Shown one piece after another: positions 32,720-41,123 of a stretch of DNA of 46,084 nt. The notes beneath the pieces were generated by a model, which worked only from the letters and a program-made list of their open reading frames with translations, was not told the origin of the DNA and ran no database searches. The number at the start of each line of letters is the position of its first letter. Within the stretch, counting starts at the first letter, position 1. A program made the translations under genes and the position numbers. Source of the DNA: Lachnospiraceae bacterium (GTDB lineage: Bacteria; Bacillota; Clostridia; Lachnospirales; Lachnospiraceae); the NCBI GenBank assembly GCA_024405155.1, contig JAKSPC010000012.1:1-46084 (forward strand), read 5' to 3'.

Positions 32720-34879
32720 TCAATTTTCGGCAGGAAGTTCCACCCGGTACAGTTTACAGTAATCTCCCGTTACTTCCGTAAGGACTCCTTTTTCCATGAG
32801 ACCATCCAGGATCTTCTTTGCTCTCTGATGGGTGTCTCCGGAAAAGTAATCCGGATCCGCATAGACGTAATCCGTCCCCTGGAACCTGAGGTAGGTCAGG
32901 TAGGTGTCCACGGTCTTTACCACTTCCGGATTTCCCCAGGAATCAAACGTATCCTCAAAAGACTGCGTCACTGCCGGCAGTCTGAGACAGGCCGGATGCG
33001 GCGCAAAGGCGATCACCTTCGCCTCGGGTTCTGCCGAAAGGATATCCCAGGTCTCTCCTGCCCGGCGGCCGTCCGTAACGTACTCCCGGTTCTCGGCCAC
33101 GTGATTGTAACTTCCCTTATTCAGGCGGAAGGGCGTGAATCCCATGTAGGATGCCCAGTTGGTGGCAGTCATCAGAAGGAACTGAAAAATGAGCACGGGA
33201 ACCAGCACTGCCTTCAGTGTTTTCGCCGTCATGCCGGAAAAGGTTTCCTTTGATGCCGTCACGAAAAGCAGGATCAGGATGCTGTAGAGCATGATGAAAT
33301 AATTGCCGTCCACCTGATACAGCATGGAAAGAGAGACGAGACAGGTGATCACAAAAGGAAGGAAAACCGCAAGCGCTCCGGCATACACCGCTTTTCTCTG
33401 CGGATCATCCGTGTGCTTTCCCTGTGCTTTTTTCCCTGCACCGGCAACACAGGCAATGAGAAGGATCACAAGAATGAAAAAGAAAAGCCCGCCGCCCCAG
33501 GCAATGATCACGTGACGCATGTCCTTGCCGTCGGGGCAAAGGAGCATGCGCCATACTCTTTCAAAAAGCACAAAGACGGCGGAACGATCCTGATAATTCT
33601 GCGGAAGCGCCTTTTCGGGGAACGGATACCGGATGGAAAACCCCAGCTTCGTAAGAAGTCCGGAAAAAACCGACGTGAAAGGAAGTCCGGTAAGCTTTAC
33701 GGATCTCCCCCAGATGCCCGCCAGAGAAAGTAAAGAAAGAGCAAAGGTAAAGACAGCCTGCGGATGCTTCAGAGAATACATCTTTGGAAACTTTTTCTCC
33801 CGCAGACCCGCCACAAGGGTATAGAGAAACATCATGCCGGCGAGCGCTGTGGAGAAGACCACGGCCGTGGGCTTGCAGGCATAGGAAAGAGCACAGGCGG
33901 CAAACACCTTCCACATGGAGGAGGCCTTTTCCTCTTTTATCGCGGCGAAAAACTCATCCAGCATGACAAGCTGAAGAGCCCAGGTGAGCATGTCCGGTTT
34001 TGCCGACACGCTCATGCACACGATGCCGGGCACCAGTGCGGAAAGAAGCACTGAGGAAAGACCGCAGCTTTTCCCACCCAGTTTCTTTGCAAGAAAATAA
34101 GTGCGGTACAGCCCATACAGAAACACCCAGACATTCACAAACTGAATATAGCCGTAGGAACGGAAATCCGATACGGGAAGCGTGAGCACCTCATAACCCT
34201 TGGAATAGGTGTAGACCATGCCCAGGAGGCCGAAATCCTGGTAGATCCCCTCTCCCGGAGCAAGCACCGAAGCGCTCCGCACGCCATACCACTGAGAATC
34301 AAAATCAATGGTGCCGTTCAGGCGTCCCACCTGCACGAGGAACACCAGGAAAACCACCGCCAGAACGAAATTCTCCTCTTTTGAAAAGACATGCTTTGTG
34401 AGGGACTCCGGAACGGAAATGTCTTTTTTCACCAGCCGGTAAATGAGATTTCCGGCAAAAAGAGCAATGAGAAAGATCCGCAGGTAAAGGGGGCTTCCGA
34501 TCTTAAACAGAGAAAGCACGCACCCCGAAAGGATCACCACACTTACTCCGCGCACAAATCCGCCCGAAAGGAGGATCCCGGCGAAATACGCGCCCGTCAC
34601 GAAAAACGGCAGAAGATCCACGTGAATGTAGCTGAAAACGCAGGTGATGCCGAAAAGTGCCGCAGCTTTCCACCTGTTATCTTTCACAAGAAAGCATACC
34701 GGGAAAACGGCGGCAGCCAGAACGGCGATCTCCGCCCACTCCGCTTTTGTCTCCGCACAGTTGAAGCCGCACCACAGATAGGATCCCACATCAAACAGTG
34801 TACACAAAGGGACTGCGATCGTTATGACCGCAGCCAGGACCACCGCTATGATCACTGCCAGATCTCTTTTTTTCTCCAT
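32720..34879 (-). CDS. Large polytopic membrane protein, GT-C glycosyltransferase-like
   Basis: A 719-residue protein with about a dozen hydrophobic segments and a C-terminal soluble tail of about 130 residues. The first large outside loop carries LNGTIDFDSQWYGVRS, where the acidic D-F-D motif resembles the catalytic acid pair of GT-C enzymes that use polyprenyl-phosphate sugars. AKPDMLTWALQLVMLDEFFA later fits the conserved helical region of such proteins. It may transfer a sugar to an envelope target. It starts directly after the exported-protein stop, so it belongs to the ExbB/ExbD operon. Function uncertain. Confidence 0.65.
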   Translation of the reverse strand: MEKKRDLAVIIAVVLAAVITIAVPLCTLFDVGSYLWCGFNCAETKAEWAEIAVLAAAVFPVCFLVKDNRWKAAALFGITCVFSYIHVDLLPFFVTGAYFAGILLSGGFVRGVSVVILSGCVLSLFKIGSPLYLRIFLIALFAGNLIYRLVKKDISVPESLTKHVFSKEENFVLAVVFLVFLVQVGRLNGTIDFDSQWYGVRSASVLAPGEGIYQDFGLLGMVYTYSKGYEVLTLPVSDFRSYGYIQFVNVWVFLYGLYRTYFLAKKLGGKSCGLSSVLLSALVPGIVCMSVSAKPDMLTWALQLVMLDEFFAAIKEEKASSMWKVFAACALSYACKPTAVVFSTALAGMMFLYTLVAGLREKKFPKMYSLKHPQAVFTFALSLLSLAGIWGRSVKLTGLPFTSVFSGLLTKLGFSIRYPFPEKALPQNYQDRSAVFVLFERVWRMLLCPDGKDMRHVIIAWGGGLFFFILVILLIACVAGAGKKAQGKHTDDPQRKAVYAGALAVFLPFVITCLVSLSMLYQVDGNYFIMLYSILILLFVTASKETFSGMTAKTLKAVLVPVLIFQFLLMTATNWASYMGFTPFRLNKGSYNHVAENREYVTDGRRAGETWDILSAEPEAKVIAFAPHPACLRLPAVTQSFEDTFDSWGNPEVVKTVDTYLTYLRFQGTDYVYADPDYFSGDTHQRAKKILDGLMEKGVLTEVTGDYCKLYRVELPAEN

Positions 34880-35521
34880 TTATTTCGCAAAGCGGATGGA
34901 ATTCATCACGTACAGGATATCGTCCTTGTGAACGGGATCGGTAAACACGTATACCAGGCATCCCATTCCTCTGGTCCCGTCTTTGGTGAAGACAAATTCC
35001 ACGTGATGGGTCTTTCTGTTCACGTCCGTATACTCGCTTGTGTAATAATCGAATTCCGTGTAGTTTCTGTTGTGCTTCACGGCAGAAGGGAAACCGGATC
35101 CGGCCACAATGCCGCTTACTTTTTCTCCGGGAAGAATGTTCTGCACGATCGCCATTTCGACCGCTGCCGTATTCTTTCCGTCATCTTTGTAGAGAAGATA
35201 CTTTTCGTTTTCAAAATAAAACACGTACAGCTGTTCCGCCGCGGTCTGATACGTTTCCGGGATCTCGTTCAGTTTATACTGATAACCGGCGGTGCCGTCA
35301 AGCTTTGTCTCCACGGCAGAAAACGTCTTCGGGATCCTGTAAGACATAAAGCCGCCGGGGACCGTCACTTCTTTTACCAGCGCATCCGTATAAGCCGTGC
35401 CGGAACCAGAGCCGATATCCAGGACCACTTTGCCGTAGTCAAGAAGGCTTCCGCCAAAAGAAGACAGCCACATCACGGCGACCAGAAGGAGCGCCGCATT
35501 TTTTTTCAGAATGCTCCTCAT
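34880..35521 (-). CDS. Exported protein of unknown function
   Basis: 213 residues with an N-terminal signal/anchor (KKNAALLLVAVMWLSSFGGS) and an extracytoplasmic domain. A central VPGGFMSYRIPKTFSAVETK segment and a C-terminal VYVFTDPVHKDDILYVMNSI recall small beta-rich secreted domains that assess membrane or protein state, but no family is recognised. Its start overlaps the stop of the preceding ExbD-like gene (ATGA), and the GT-C-like start follows at once, so it is co-translated with the ExbD-like proteins and is probably a partner outside the membrane. Confidence 0.65.
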   Translation of the reverse strand: MRSILKKNAALLLVAVMWLSSFGGSLLDYGKVVLDIGSGSGTAYTDALVKEVTVPGGFMSYRIPKTFSAVETKLDGTAGYQYKLNEIPETYQTAAEQLYVFYFENEKYLLYKDDGKNTAAVEMAIVQNILPGEKVSGIVAGSGFPSAVKHNRNYTEFDYYTSEYTDVNRKTHHVEFVFTKDGTRGMGCLVYVFTDPVHKDDILYVMNSIRFAK

Positions 35522-35991
35522 GGCTTCCTCTCCTCCTCCGGCGTGATGCCTTCTTCTCTCAGGACTTTGTATACTTCCGTGTACGTCTTCCAGGAAGCGT
35601 AATCATCCACCAGCCTTGCATGGACGTTGTTCCGGTATTCCAGTGCCAGACGGACCTTCAGAGCATTTAAGTCCTTCATCGGTTCTCCGTTTACAAAGAT
35701 CCGGTCATCCTGTACGGTCACGGTCAGTTCCTTTTCCGGTTCCTTCTGTGCTTTTCCGGCCCCGTCGCCTTCCAGAGTGCCGTCCTTTTCTTCGGCTTCT
35801 CCTTCCATGGACGCCTCCGCGTTCCAGCCTTTTCCGGGAGCGGAATCACGGACCATCGCGCCCAGATCGATGAGCTTTATGCTTGGGCTCTTCAGCTTTG
35901 CCGGTTTCGTCAGCGGATTAAAGCCGCACAGCAAAAATGCGCACACCGTGCACAACAGAAATATCATCAGTTTCCGGAGTTTGTTTTTCAT
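35518..35991 (-). CDS. Membrane-anchored protein with ExbD-like outer domain (third ExbD relative)
   Basis: 157 residues. One N-terminal membrane segment (about residues 8-24) lacks the Asp of true ExbD. A Lys/Glu/Gly-rich linker follows, then a C-terminal domain with LTVTVQDDRIFVNGEPM and ARLVDDYASWKTYTEVYKVL. This matches the beta-strand plus DxxxxY..V..V.R..G pattern of the ExbD/TolR periplasmic domain. The gene at 35988 has the same domain. Start 35991 overlaps the upstream stop; a longer frame to 36054 overlaps more and lacks a signal. Role inferred as an accessory to the channel. Confidence 0.6.
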   Translation of the reverse strand: MKNKLRKLMIFLLCTVCAFLLCGFNPLTKPAKLKSPSIKLIDLGAMVRDSAPGKGWNAEASMEGEAEEKDGTLEGDGAGKAQKEPEKELTVTVQDDRIFVNGEPMKDLNALKVRLALEYRNNVHARLVDDYASWKTYTEVYKVLREEGITPEEERKP

Positions 35992-36512
35992 TCCAGTGTT
36001 TTCTCCGAATACCGGATCCCCCGTTCGTCGAGGATCCTCTTCACCTCTTTCCATGTTCTGGAAAGCGCATAATCATCTTCCAGACGGACGTTCCGTCCGG
36101 TCAGTTCCTTTTTCAGGCTGTCTGCCGCTTCCTTAAGGTCTTCAGGTCCGGAAAGCTGTGCACTGCCAAGCCATATGTCCGTCCCGTTCACCCGGATCAC
36201 CACCGTGCCGGAATCCCCCAGGGCTCCATTCAGGAATGCCGCAGCTTCCGCTTCTGCGGGCGCGCTCATTTCCTGGTCTCCCTTTTCGTCCCCGGTCACG
36301 TCTTCTGACAGGATCGAGTCTGCTCCTTTGGGGCCGAACAGTCCGATCCCCACGAACACAAGGACTCCCGCCAGCACGAGGACGGCCAGCAGGTATCCCC
36401 AGACGGGCATTCGGGAAAGATCCGCCTTTACTCTGGGAACGATCACCAGCAAAAGAAGCACCAGAAGGATGAGGCAGACGACGCCTATGACGATCAATGC
36501 TGTCTTGCTCAT
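35988..36512 (-). CDS. Two-helix membrane protein with ExbD-like outer domain (second ExbD relative)
   Basis: 174 residues: two membrane segments (about 4-26 and 38-60), a charged linker, then an ExbD-like domain with VVIRVNGTDIWLGSAQLSG and NVRLEDDYALSRTWKEVKRI ending in LDERGI. The strand-then-VRLEDDYAL-then-V..IL..RGI pattern is that of ExbD/TolR C-terminal domains. Neither membrane helix holds the proton-relay Asp. It overlaps the true ExbD-like gene by 4 nt at its start and the third relative by 4 nt at its end. Likely a structural or regulatory paralog; untested. Confidence 0.6.
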   Translation of the reverse strand: MSKTALIVIGVVCLILLVLLLLVIVPRVKADLSRMPVWGYLLAVLVLAGVLVFVGIGLFGPKGADSILSEDVTGDEKGDQEMSAPAEAEAAAFLNGALGDSGTVVIRVNGTDIWLGSAQLSGPEDLKEAADSLKKELTGRNVRLEDDYALSRTWKEVKRILDERGIRYSEKTLE

Positions 36513-37096
36513 TTTTCTGCCGACTTTCTGTAGAAAAGATTTCCGTGTCTGCCGTAAACGGCGGAAAGGACCTCTTCGGCACGCAGTTCATCACGGTACA
36601 GGATCCTTGTCATATCGATACTGATCACCACGGGCTTATCCGAAGCTTCTGCCTGTGTCACCAGATCCTCCAGCTTTTCCTCAAACTTCGTGTAGGCATC
36701 ATTCTCCGTTTCCGGTGTGATGGTGATCGTTTCCGGCGCATCCGCGTCCGCCATAAGGCGTATGGTGCGCGTCCGGAGGTTGGAGGGCTGATAATCGATG
36801 ATCACCGTTACCGTTGTCATCTGCGATGAGACATCCTCGAATTTTTCCCGATGCTCCTCGAAAAGCGCCTTTTCCGCTTCCGCCTCCGCCCGCAGGTCTT
36901 CTGCTTCCGAAAGCGCGGCCTCAGCTTCCGCCGTCAGCAATGCGGCCTCCTCATAGGCAGCCTCCACGTCATGTCCCTTTTCTTCCAGATTGATCTGCTG
37001 GTTGCAGATAACGATCATCAGCACGATAAAGATCACGTCCAGAAGGGACGTCAGCTCCACCACCGTATTCAGTTTGTTCTTCAATCTGTGTTTCAT
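36509..37096 (-). CDS. ExbD/TolR-like proton-channel subunit
   Basis: 195 residues. A short cytoplasmic N-terminus is followed by one membrane helix, TSLLDVIFIVLMIVICNQQI, with Asp in the LLDVIFI position that carries the proton relay in ExbD/TolR/MotB. A long coiled segment follows (residues about 48-85, rich in Ala, Glu and Leu, longer than in usual ExbD), then an outer domain with VTVIIDYQPSNLRTR and VVISIDMTRILYRDELRAEE. It would pair with the ExbB-like protein encoded 11 nt upstream. It is unusual because no TonB, Tol or outer-membrane gene is present and the organism appears Gram-positive. Confidence 0.72.
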   Translation of the reverse strand: MKHRLKNKLNTVVELTSLLDVIFIVLMIVICNQQINLEEKGHDVEAAYEEAALLTAEAEAALSEAEDLRAEAEAEKALFEEHREKFEDVSSQMTTVTVIIDYQPSNLRTRTIRLMADADAPETITITPETENDAYTKFEEKLEDLVTQAEASDKPVVISIDMTRILYRDELRAEEVLSAVYGRHGNLFYRKSAEK

Positions 37097-37107
37097 CCGG
37101 TGAACCC

Positions 37108-37653
37108 TTACGCTTCCTCTTCCGAATCGCGGATGGATACCGCGTCCTGATACTTGATGTCGTAATCGTTAAAGATGGTCTCGATGTCATTGATCTTTCT
37201 CTGTACCAGAAGCGCTTCCACGAATTTCAGGACAATGACTGCCACCAGGCCCCAGAAGGTGGTGGAAAGAGCCGTATCCAGAGAAGCATAGATCTGTGAG
37301 GCATCCTGCGCGTTTACCTGGGCAATAAGACCTGCCACGGTACCCAGGATCCCCAGAAGCGGAAATACGGGGATCAGCTGAGCCACTGCCAGGTATTTTG
37401 CACAGATCTCGTCAAATGTCTTCCGGAGAGGATACGTATCCTCTCTCTTCGCAATGGCGGTCTCCCGCTGCTTTAGGTCCAGAGTCTTCTGATTGCGGTA
37501 AACTCTGCCCCGGTTTCCCTGCAGCTGCTCCGCTGTCTTGTCACGGAGTTCGGTAAGCTGCCTGGAAACATACACCAGATAGATAAGCACGCCGGCACCC
37601 AGGACCGCAATGATCGGGTTAATGGCTTTTCCGATGATATCAAAAAGATTCAT
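37108..37653 (-). CDS. MotA/TolQ/ExbB-like proton-channel subunit
   Basis: A 181-residue protein with three membrane segments: residues about 12-30, 90-113 (LIPVFPLLGILGTVAGLI) and 128-150 (ALSTTFWGLVAVIVLKFVEA). GILGTVxGL and ALxTTxxGLxxAI are the hallmark motifs of the ExbB/TolQ/MotA family. The large cytoplasmic loop between helix 1 and 2 is present. It would form the pentameric channel that takes up protons and drives the ExbD dimer. It starts immediately after the AIM24 stop, so the two are translated together. Confidence 0.8.
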   Translation of the reverse strand: MNLFDIIGKAINPIIAVLGAGVLIYLVYVSRQLTELRDKTAEQLQGNRGRVYRNQKTLDLKQRETAIAKREDTYPLRKTFDEICAKYLAVAQLIPVFPLLGILGTVAGLIAQVNAQDASQIYASLDTALSTTFWGLVAVIVLKFVEALLVQRKINDIETIFNDYDIKYQDAVSIRDSEEEA

Positions 37654-38451
37654 TTACTTTTCCTCCTTCGGCACGGAGATGCCTCTGTTTGCGGCAACGG
37701 GCGCCACCAGTACCCTTCCCGTTCCGCGGTATACGTTCACCAGCCCTTCCTTTGACGCTGCCGAACCGATCAGCGTGGGGGCCGTTCTTTCCACGGTAAA
37801 GCTCAGACTTCCGGACCAGCAGACAGCCTGATTCCCGTCGATCTTCAGCTCATCATTTTCCAGTTCCATCACGAACAGTTCGTCTCTGGGAACGCTGCTT
37901 TCCAGCACCACGGTACCCTCTCCGAACAGCACGGTGTTAAAAAGCCCTTCCTTGCCGAACAGTGCGGAAGATACGTTTTTCCGTGCGCAGACCTTCATTT
38001 CAATGGAATCGTCACAGCCAAGGAACATGCCGTCCTGGATCACCAGGCCGTCCGGCCATGCTGCCATGTCTTCCAGCAGGATATACTGAAAGGTAGGCTC
38101 CAGCACCACAGATCCGTTTCCGATATAATGAGGCTTCAGCACGGTCTCACCGGTAACGGCGCTTCCTACGGCTTTTTTCATCAGATCCCCCACGCCTTTG
38201 ACGCCCGTCACCATGTCCACCTGCCCCAGCATCATCTGTATGGCACCTGCCTGAATGATCACACCGTGGTCATCATCCAGATCCGCCAGCACCTGACGCT
38301 TGCGCACATTCATGCTGGAGGCGAACCAGGCTGTCTGCGCCGAATGCGGCGTAACGGAAAGATCCTTTTCATATTCGATCACGGAAAAACGCCCCAGCCG
38401 CTCCGTTACGGAACGGGAACCGACGGTCTCCGCAATATTTGTCCTTATCAT
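37654..38451 (-). CDS. AIM24 family protein
   Basis: A 265-residue beta-rich protein of the AIM24/TIGR00266 family, whose name comes from mitochondrial Aim24. Diagnostic segments are YEKDLSVTPHSAQTAWFASS near residue 28, VIIQAGAIQMMLGQVDM, and LVIQDGMFLGCDDSIEMKV near 130. Such proteins form trimeric beta-folded structures and have been tied to membrane organisation, but their bacterial role is unclear. It is the first gene of the ExbB/ExbD operon and starts from a region shared with the divergent ion-channel gene. Confidence 0.85.
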   Translation of the reverse strand: MIRTNIAETVGSRSVTERLGRFSVIEYEKDLSVTPHSAQTAWFASSMNVRKRQVLADLDDDHGVIIQAGAIQMMLGQVDMVTGVKGVGDLMKKAVGSAVTGETVLKPHYIGNGSVVLEPTFQYILLEDMAAWPDGLVIQDGMFLGCDDSIEMKVCARKNVSSALFGKEGLFNTVLFGEGTVVLESSVPRDELFVMELENDELKIDGNQAVCWSGSLSFTVERTAPTLIGSAASKEGLVNVYRGTGRVLVAPVAANRGISVPKEEK

Positions 38452-38512
38452 GAAGAAAGTCTCCTCTCCCGCATCATAATATCATGAAAATTGTAACATA
38501 CCCCAGAAAGAA

Positions 38513-38542
38513 ATACCACAAAAAACGGGGGTGTGGTATAAT
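38513..38542 (+). promoter_or_regulatory. Extended -10 promoter with inverted repeat, ion-channel gene
   Basis: TGG then a perfect TATAAT (38537-38542) forms an extended -10 about 32 nt before the start codon. ATACCACA (38513-38520) and TGTGGTAT (38532-38539) form an 8-bp inverted repeat with 11-nt spacing that overlaps the -10 and the -35 position. This is a typical operator layout. On the opposite strand TGTTACAAT (about 38489-38497) could serve the AIM24 operon. Confidence 0.55.
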
Positions 38543-38573
38543 CATTTCATTCAGAAGAAAGGAGCGCCGCGTC

Positions 38574-39383
38574 ATGTCAGAGATACCCGTGGATCCCAAT
38601 GTGCCTGCATGGAAAAATTTCAGAAAAAGGATCTTTGAGATCATAGAGCTGGCGAAAGATAACGATAAAGCCAGTGCCGTCTATGACTGGTTCATGATGA
38701 TCACTATTGTGGCAAGCCTCATTCCGCTGGCCTTCACAGAAGAGTATCCCGTTTTCGCTGTCATCAACAACGTGACCGCCGGTATCTTCATCATCGACTA
38801 TGTGATGCGGTTTCTGACGGCGGATCTCAAACTGAAAAAAGGGAACCTGTCTTTCCTGCTCTACCCCTTTACTCCCATGGCACTCATAGACATGATCTGC
38901 ATCCTGTCCGCTCTGCCTGCCGTAAGCGAGGCTCTGAGAGTTCTGAAAGTCCTCAGGCTGCTCCGCACGTTCCGTGTATTCAAAGCGCTGCGGTATTCTG
39001 CGTCGGTAGCTCTTTTCGTAAGGATCTTCAAAGCCGAAAAAGAGGCACTCGGCATGGTGGCAGGCATTGCCATCCTGTATATTCTGGTGTTTGCGCTGAT
39101 CATGCTGAATCTGGAGCCGGAAACGTTCGGAAACTATCTGAATGCGGTCTACTGGATGACGATCACTCTGACCACCATCGGATACGGTGACCTCGCCCCC
39201 GTCACGGCCGTCGGCAAAGTCATTACCATTCTCACGTCATTCATGGGAGTGGCAATCGTGGCCATGCCCACCGGCATCATTGCCTCCGGCCTCCTGCGGG
39301 AAGTGGGAAGACGTACGGATGACGATCCCACCAACGACGATGAGCCCTACGAGAAAGACAAGGATCGTTTCAACAACGTGTAA
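38574..39383 (+). CDS. Voltage-gated potassium channel-like ion transporter
   Basis: A 269-residue six-helix channel subunit. S4 is seen at residues 121-141 (LRVLKVLRLLRTFRVFKALR), with positive charges at every third position. The selectivity filter TTIGYGD lies near 200-206, then a last pore helix. This is the KvAP/Kch type and should be K+-selective and voltage-sensitive. The ATG at 38574 has AAAGGAG before it; frames starting earlier overlap the promoter. Its last 14 nt overlap the convergent phosphopantetheinyl transferase gene. Confidence 0.92.
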   Translation: MSEIPVDPNVPAWKNFRKRIFEIIELAKDNDKASAVYDWFMMITIVASLIPLAFTEEYPVFAVINNVTAGIFIIDYVMRFLTADLKLKKGNLSFLLYPFTPMALIDMICILSALPAVSEALRVLKVLRLLRTFRVFKALRYSASVALFVRIFKAEKEALGMVAGIAILYILVFALIMLNLEPETFGNYLNAVYWMTITLTTIGYGDLAPVTAVGKVITILTSFMGVAIVAMPTGIIASGLLREVGRRTDDDPTNDDEPYEKDKDRFNNV

Positions 39384-40017
39384 GGATCGGAATGTCTCCG
39401 GCGGGGGCGCAGACCGCAAATGAGTATCCCGGAACGGGTATTTCCGTAAATGCATAAGGGATCTCAAACAGGGCGGGGCAAATTGCCCTGCCTTTTTCGT
39501 CCACAACGGCATAGGATCCCATGGGACGTCCCAGACCGTCTCCCAGCGCCTTGGCAAAACTCTCTTTCAGCGCCCAGCAGCGGAAAAAACGCCGGTCCCG
39601 TTCCCCGGGATCGGAGGCCGCTTCCACGTACGCTCTCTCGGCAGGAGCAAAAAAACGTTCCGCCAGTCTGATGTCCGCTTCTTTTTCGATCTGAATGTCA
39701 CATCCCACCGGCCGGTCCGAGACGGCAAGAGCTGCCATGGTGCCGGAATGGGAAATGCTGAAATGGAAGGGAAAATGTCCCGGAAAGCAGGGTTTCCCGT
39801 TTTTCTCCTTATCGTAAGTCATATCCTTTTCCCGAAGTCCGTATCCGGACAGTGCCCCGTCCAGCAAAACGGCAGCTCCCAGTGACAGGGCCCGGTCTTT
39901 TGCAAACCGGTAACTTTCCGCCTTTTCCCGCCGCATAGGCGAAACATCACAAAGAGCCCTGCGAAAACAGGGCTCTTCCATATATTTTTTCGTATCGATC
40001 CGGGTAACTTCTGTCAT
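39370..40017 (-). CDS. 4'-phosphopantetheinyl transferase (Sfp type)
   Basis: 215 residues. VGCDIQIEKEADIRLAERFF near residue 105 holds the Mg-binding Asp/Glu pair, and FFRCWALKESFAKALGDGLG near 150 is the WxxKES motif. The mid-segment PFHFSISHSGTMAALAVSD is typical of the Sfp group. It would attach phosphopantetheine to a carrier protein. The start is uncertain, since no ribosome site is visible. The ATG overlaps the TGA of a short upstream frame that may provide coupling. No polyketide or NRPS gene is in view, so it may serve the general acyl carrier protein or a distant cluster. Confidence 0.85.
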   Translation of the reverse strand: MTEVTRIDTKKYMEEPCFRRALCDVSPMRREKAESYRFAKDRALSLGAAVLLDGALSGYGLREKDMTYDKEKNGKPCFPGHFPFHFSISHSGTMAALAVSDRPVGCDIQIEKEADIRLAERFFAPAERAYVEAASDPGERDRRFFRCWALKESFAKALGDGLGRPMGSYAVVDEKGRAICPALFEIPYAFTEIPVPGYSFAVCAPAGDIPILTRC

Positions 40018-40077
40018 TGGGCACTGTACTTGGGCTGCTCCGGCCTTATCACCTTCACTGAGATGACCGATCCCTTT

Positions 40078-41106
40078 TTACCTCTGCACTCTTCCGGAAG
40101 CGTTTCCCGCCGCCAGTGCTTCCACCTCGGCAACGCTCATCATGTTGAAGTCGTGTTCCACGGAATGCTTGAGACAGGATGCCGCCACGGCAAAATCGAT
40201 GGCCTTCTGGTCATCCTTACCGGTGATCAGGCTGTAGATCAGACCGCCGCCGAAACTGTCGCCGCCGCCCACGCGGTCCACGATGTGCACGTGGTAGGTG
40301 GTGGAGAACTTTGCCTCATCCGAAGCACTGTCATAGAGCATTCCTGCCCAGTCGTTGTCAAAAGCGGAATGGGAAGAACGCAGGGTGATAGCCACCTTTT
40401 TGCATCCGAAACGCTTTGCGATCTGGCGTGCTACGGAAATGTATCCGTCGTGATTGAGTTTTCCGGAATCGATGTCGGTGCCTTCCGCCTCGATGCCGAA
40501 CACATCCTTGGCGTCTTCCTCATTGGCAATGCATACGTCCACGAAAGGAACCAGCTTTGCCATGCATTCTCCGGCTTCTGCACGGGTCCAGAGCTTTTTT
40601 CTGTAGTTCAAGTCACAGGAAACGGTGATGCCGCGCTCCTTTGCCGCCTTGCAGGCTTCGAGGCAGATTTCCGGCAGATCCCCGCCCAGCGCGGGAGTAA
40701 TGCCGGTCCAGTGGAACCAGGTGACTCCTTCAAAGATCTTATTCCAGTCAAATTCATCCTTCTTTGCCAGGGCAATGGAAGAACCGGCTCTGTCATAGAT
40801 CACCTTGGAAGCACGCTGAGACGCGCCTTTTTCACAGTAGTAAACGCCAAGCCTCGGGCCGCCTCTCAGCATAAACTTCGTATCCACGCCGAAATGGCGA
40901 AGCGCGTTCACCGCGCACTGACCGATCTCATGCTCCGGCACCTTGGATACGAAAGCCGCATCCAGCCCGTAGTTGGCAAGAGAAACTGCCACGTTGGCCT
41001 CACCGCCGGCATAGGACGCCTCAAATCTGTCTGCCTGTACGAACCGAAGATATCCTTCCGGATTCAGGCGCATCATGATCTCGCCGAATGTAATGATTCT
41101 TTCCAT
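40078..41106 (-). CDS. kdgK: PfkB family sugar kinase (2-keto-3-deoxygluconate kinase-like)
   Basis: A 342-residue ribokinase-fold enzyme. It starts with ERIITFGEIMMRLNPEGYLR, has a YAGGEANVAVSLANYGL motif near residue 35, and the C-terminal DRVGGGDSFGGGLIYS with the catalytic Asp. The following Eda aldolase gene makes phosphorylation of 2-keto-3-deoxygluconate likely, in hexuronate breakdown. Start 41106 uses AGGAG 12 nt upstream. The ATG lies 18 nt after the aldolase stop. Confidence 0.83.
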   Translation of the reverse strand: MERIITFGEIMMRLNPEGYLRFVQADRFEASYAGGEANVAVSLANYGLDAAFVSKVPEHEIGQCAVNALRHFGVDTKFMLRGGPRLGVYYCEKGASQRASKVIYDRAGSSIALAKKDEFDWNKIFEGVTWFHWTGITPALGGDLPEICLEACKAAKERGITVSCDLNYRKKLWTRAEAGECMAKLVPFVDVCIANEEDAKDVFGIEAEGTDIDSGKLNHDGYISVARQIAKRFGCKKVAITLRSSHSAFDNDWAGMLYDSASDEAKFSTTYHVHIVDRVGGGDSFGGGLIYSLITGKDDQKAIDFAVAASCLKHSVEHDFNMMSVAEVEALAAGNASGRVQR

Positions 41107-41123
41107 GATCTGTTTATTCTCCT

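Noticed and set aside
40018-40065. A short coupled leader peptide before the phosphopantetheinyl transferase
   Set aside because: A frame ends in TGA overlapping the ATG, but its only start would be a GTG with a poorly spaced ribosome site and about 14 residues; too weak to call.
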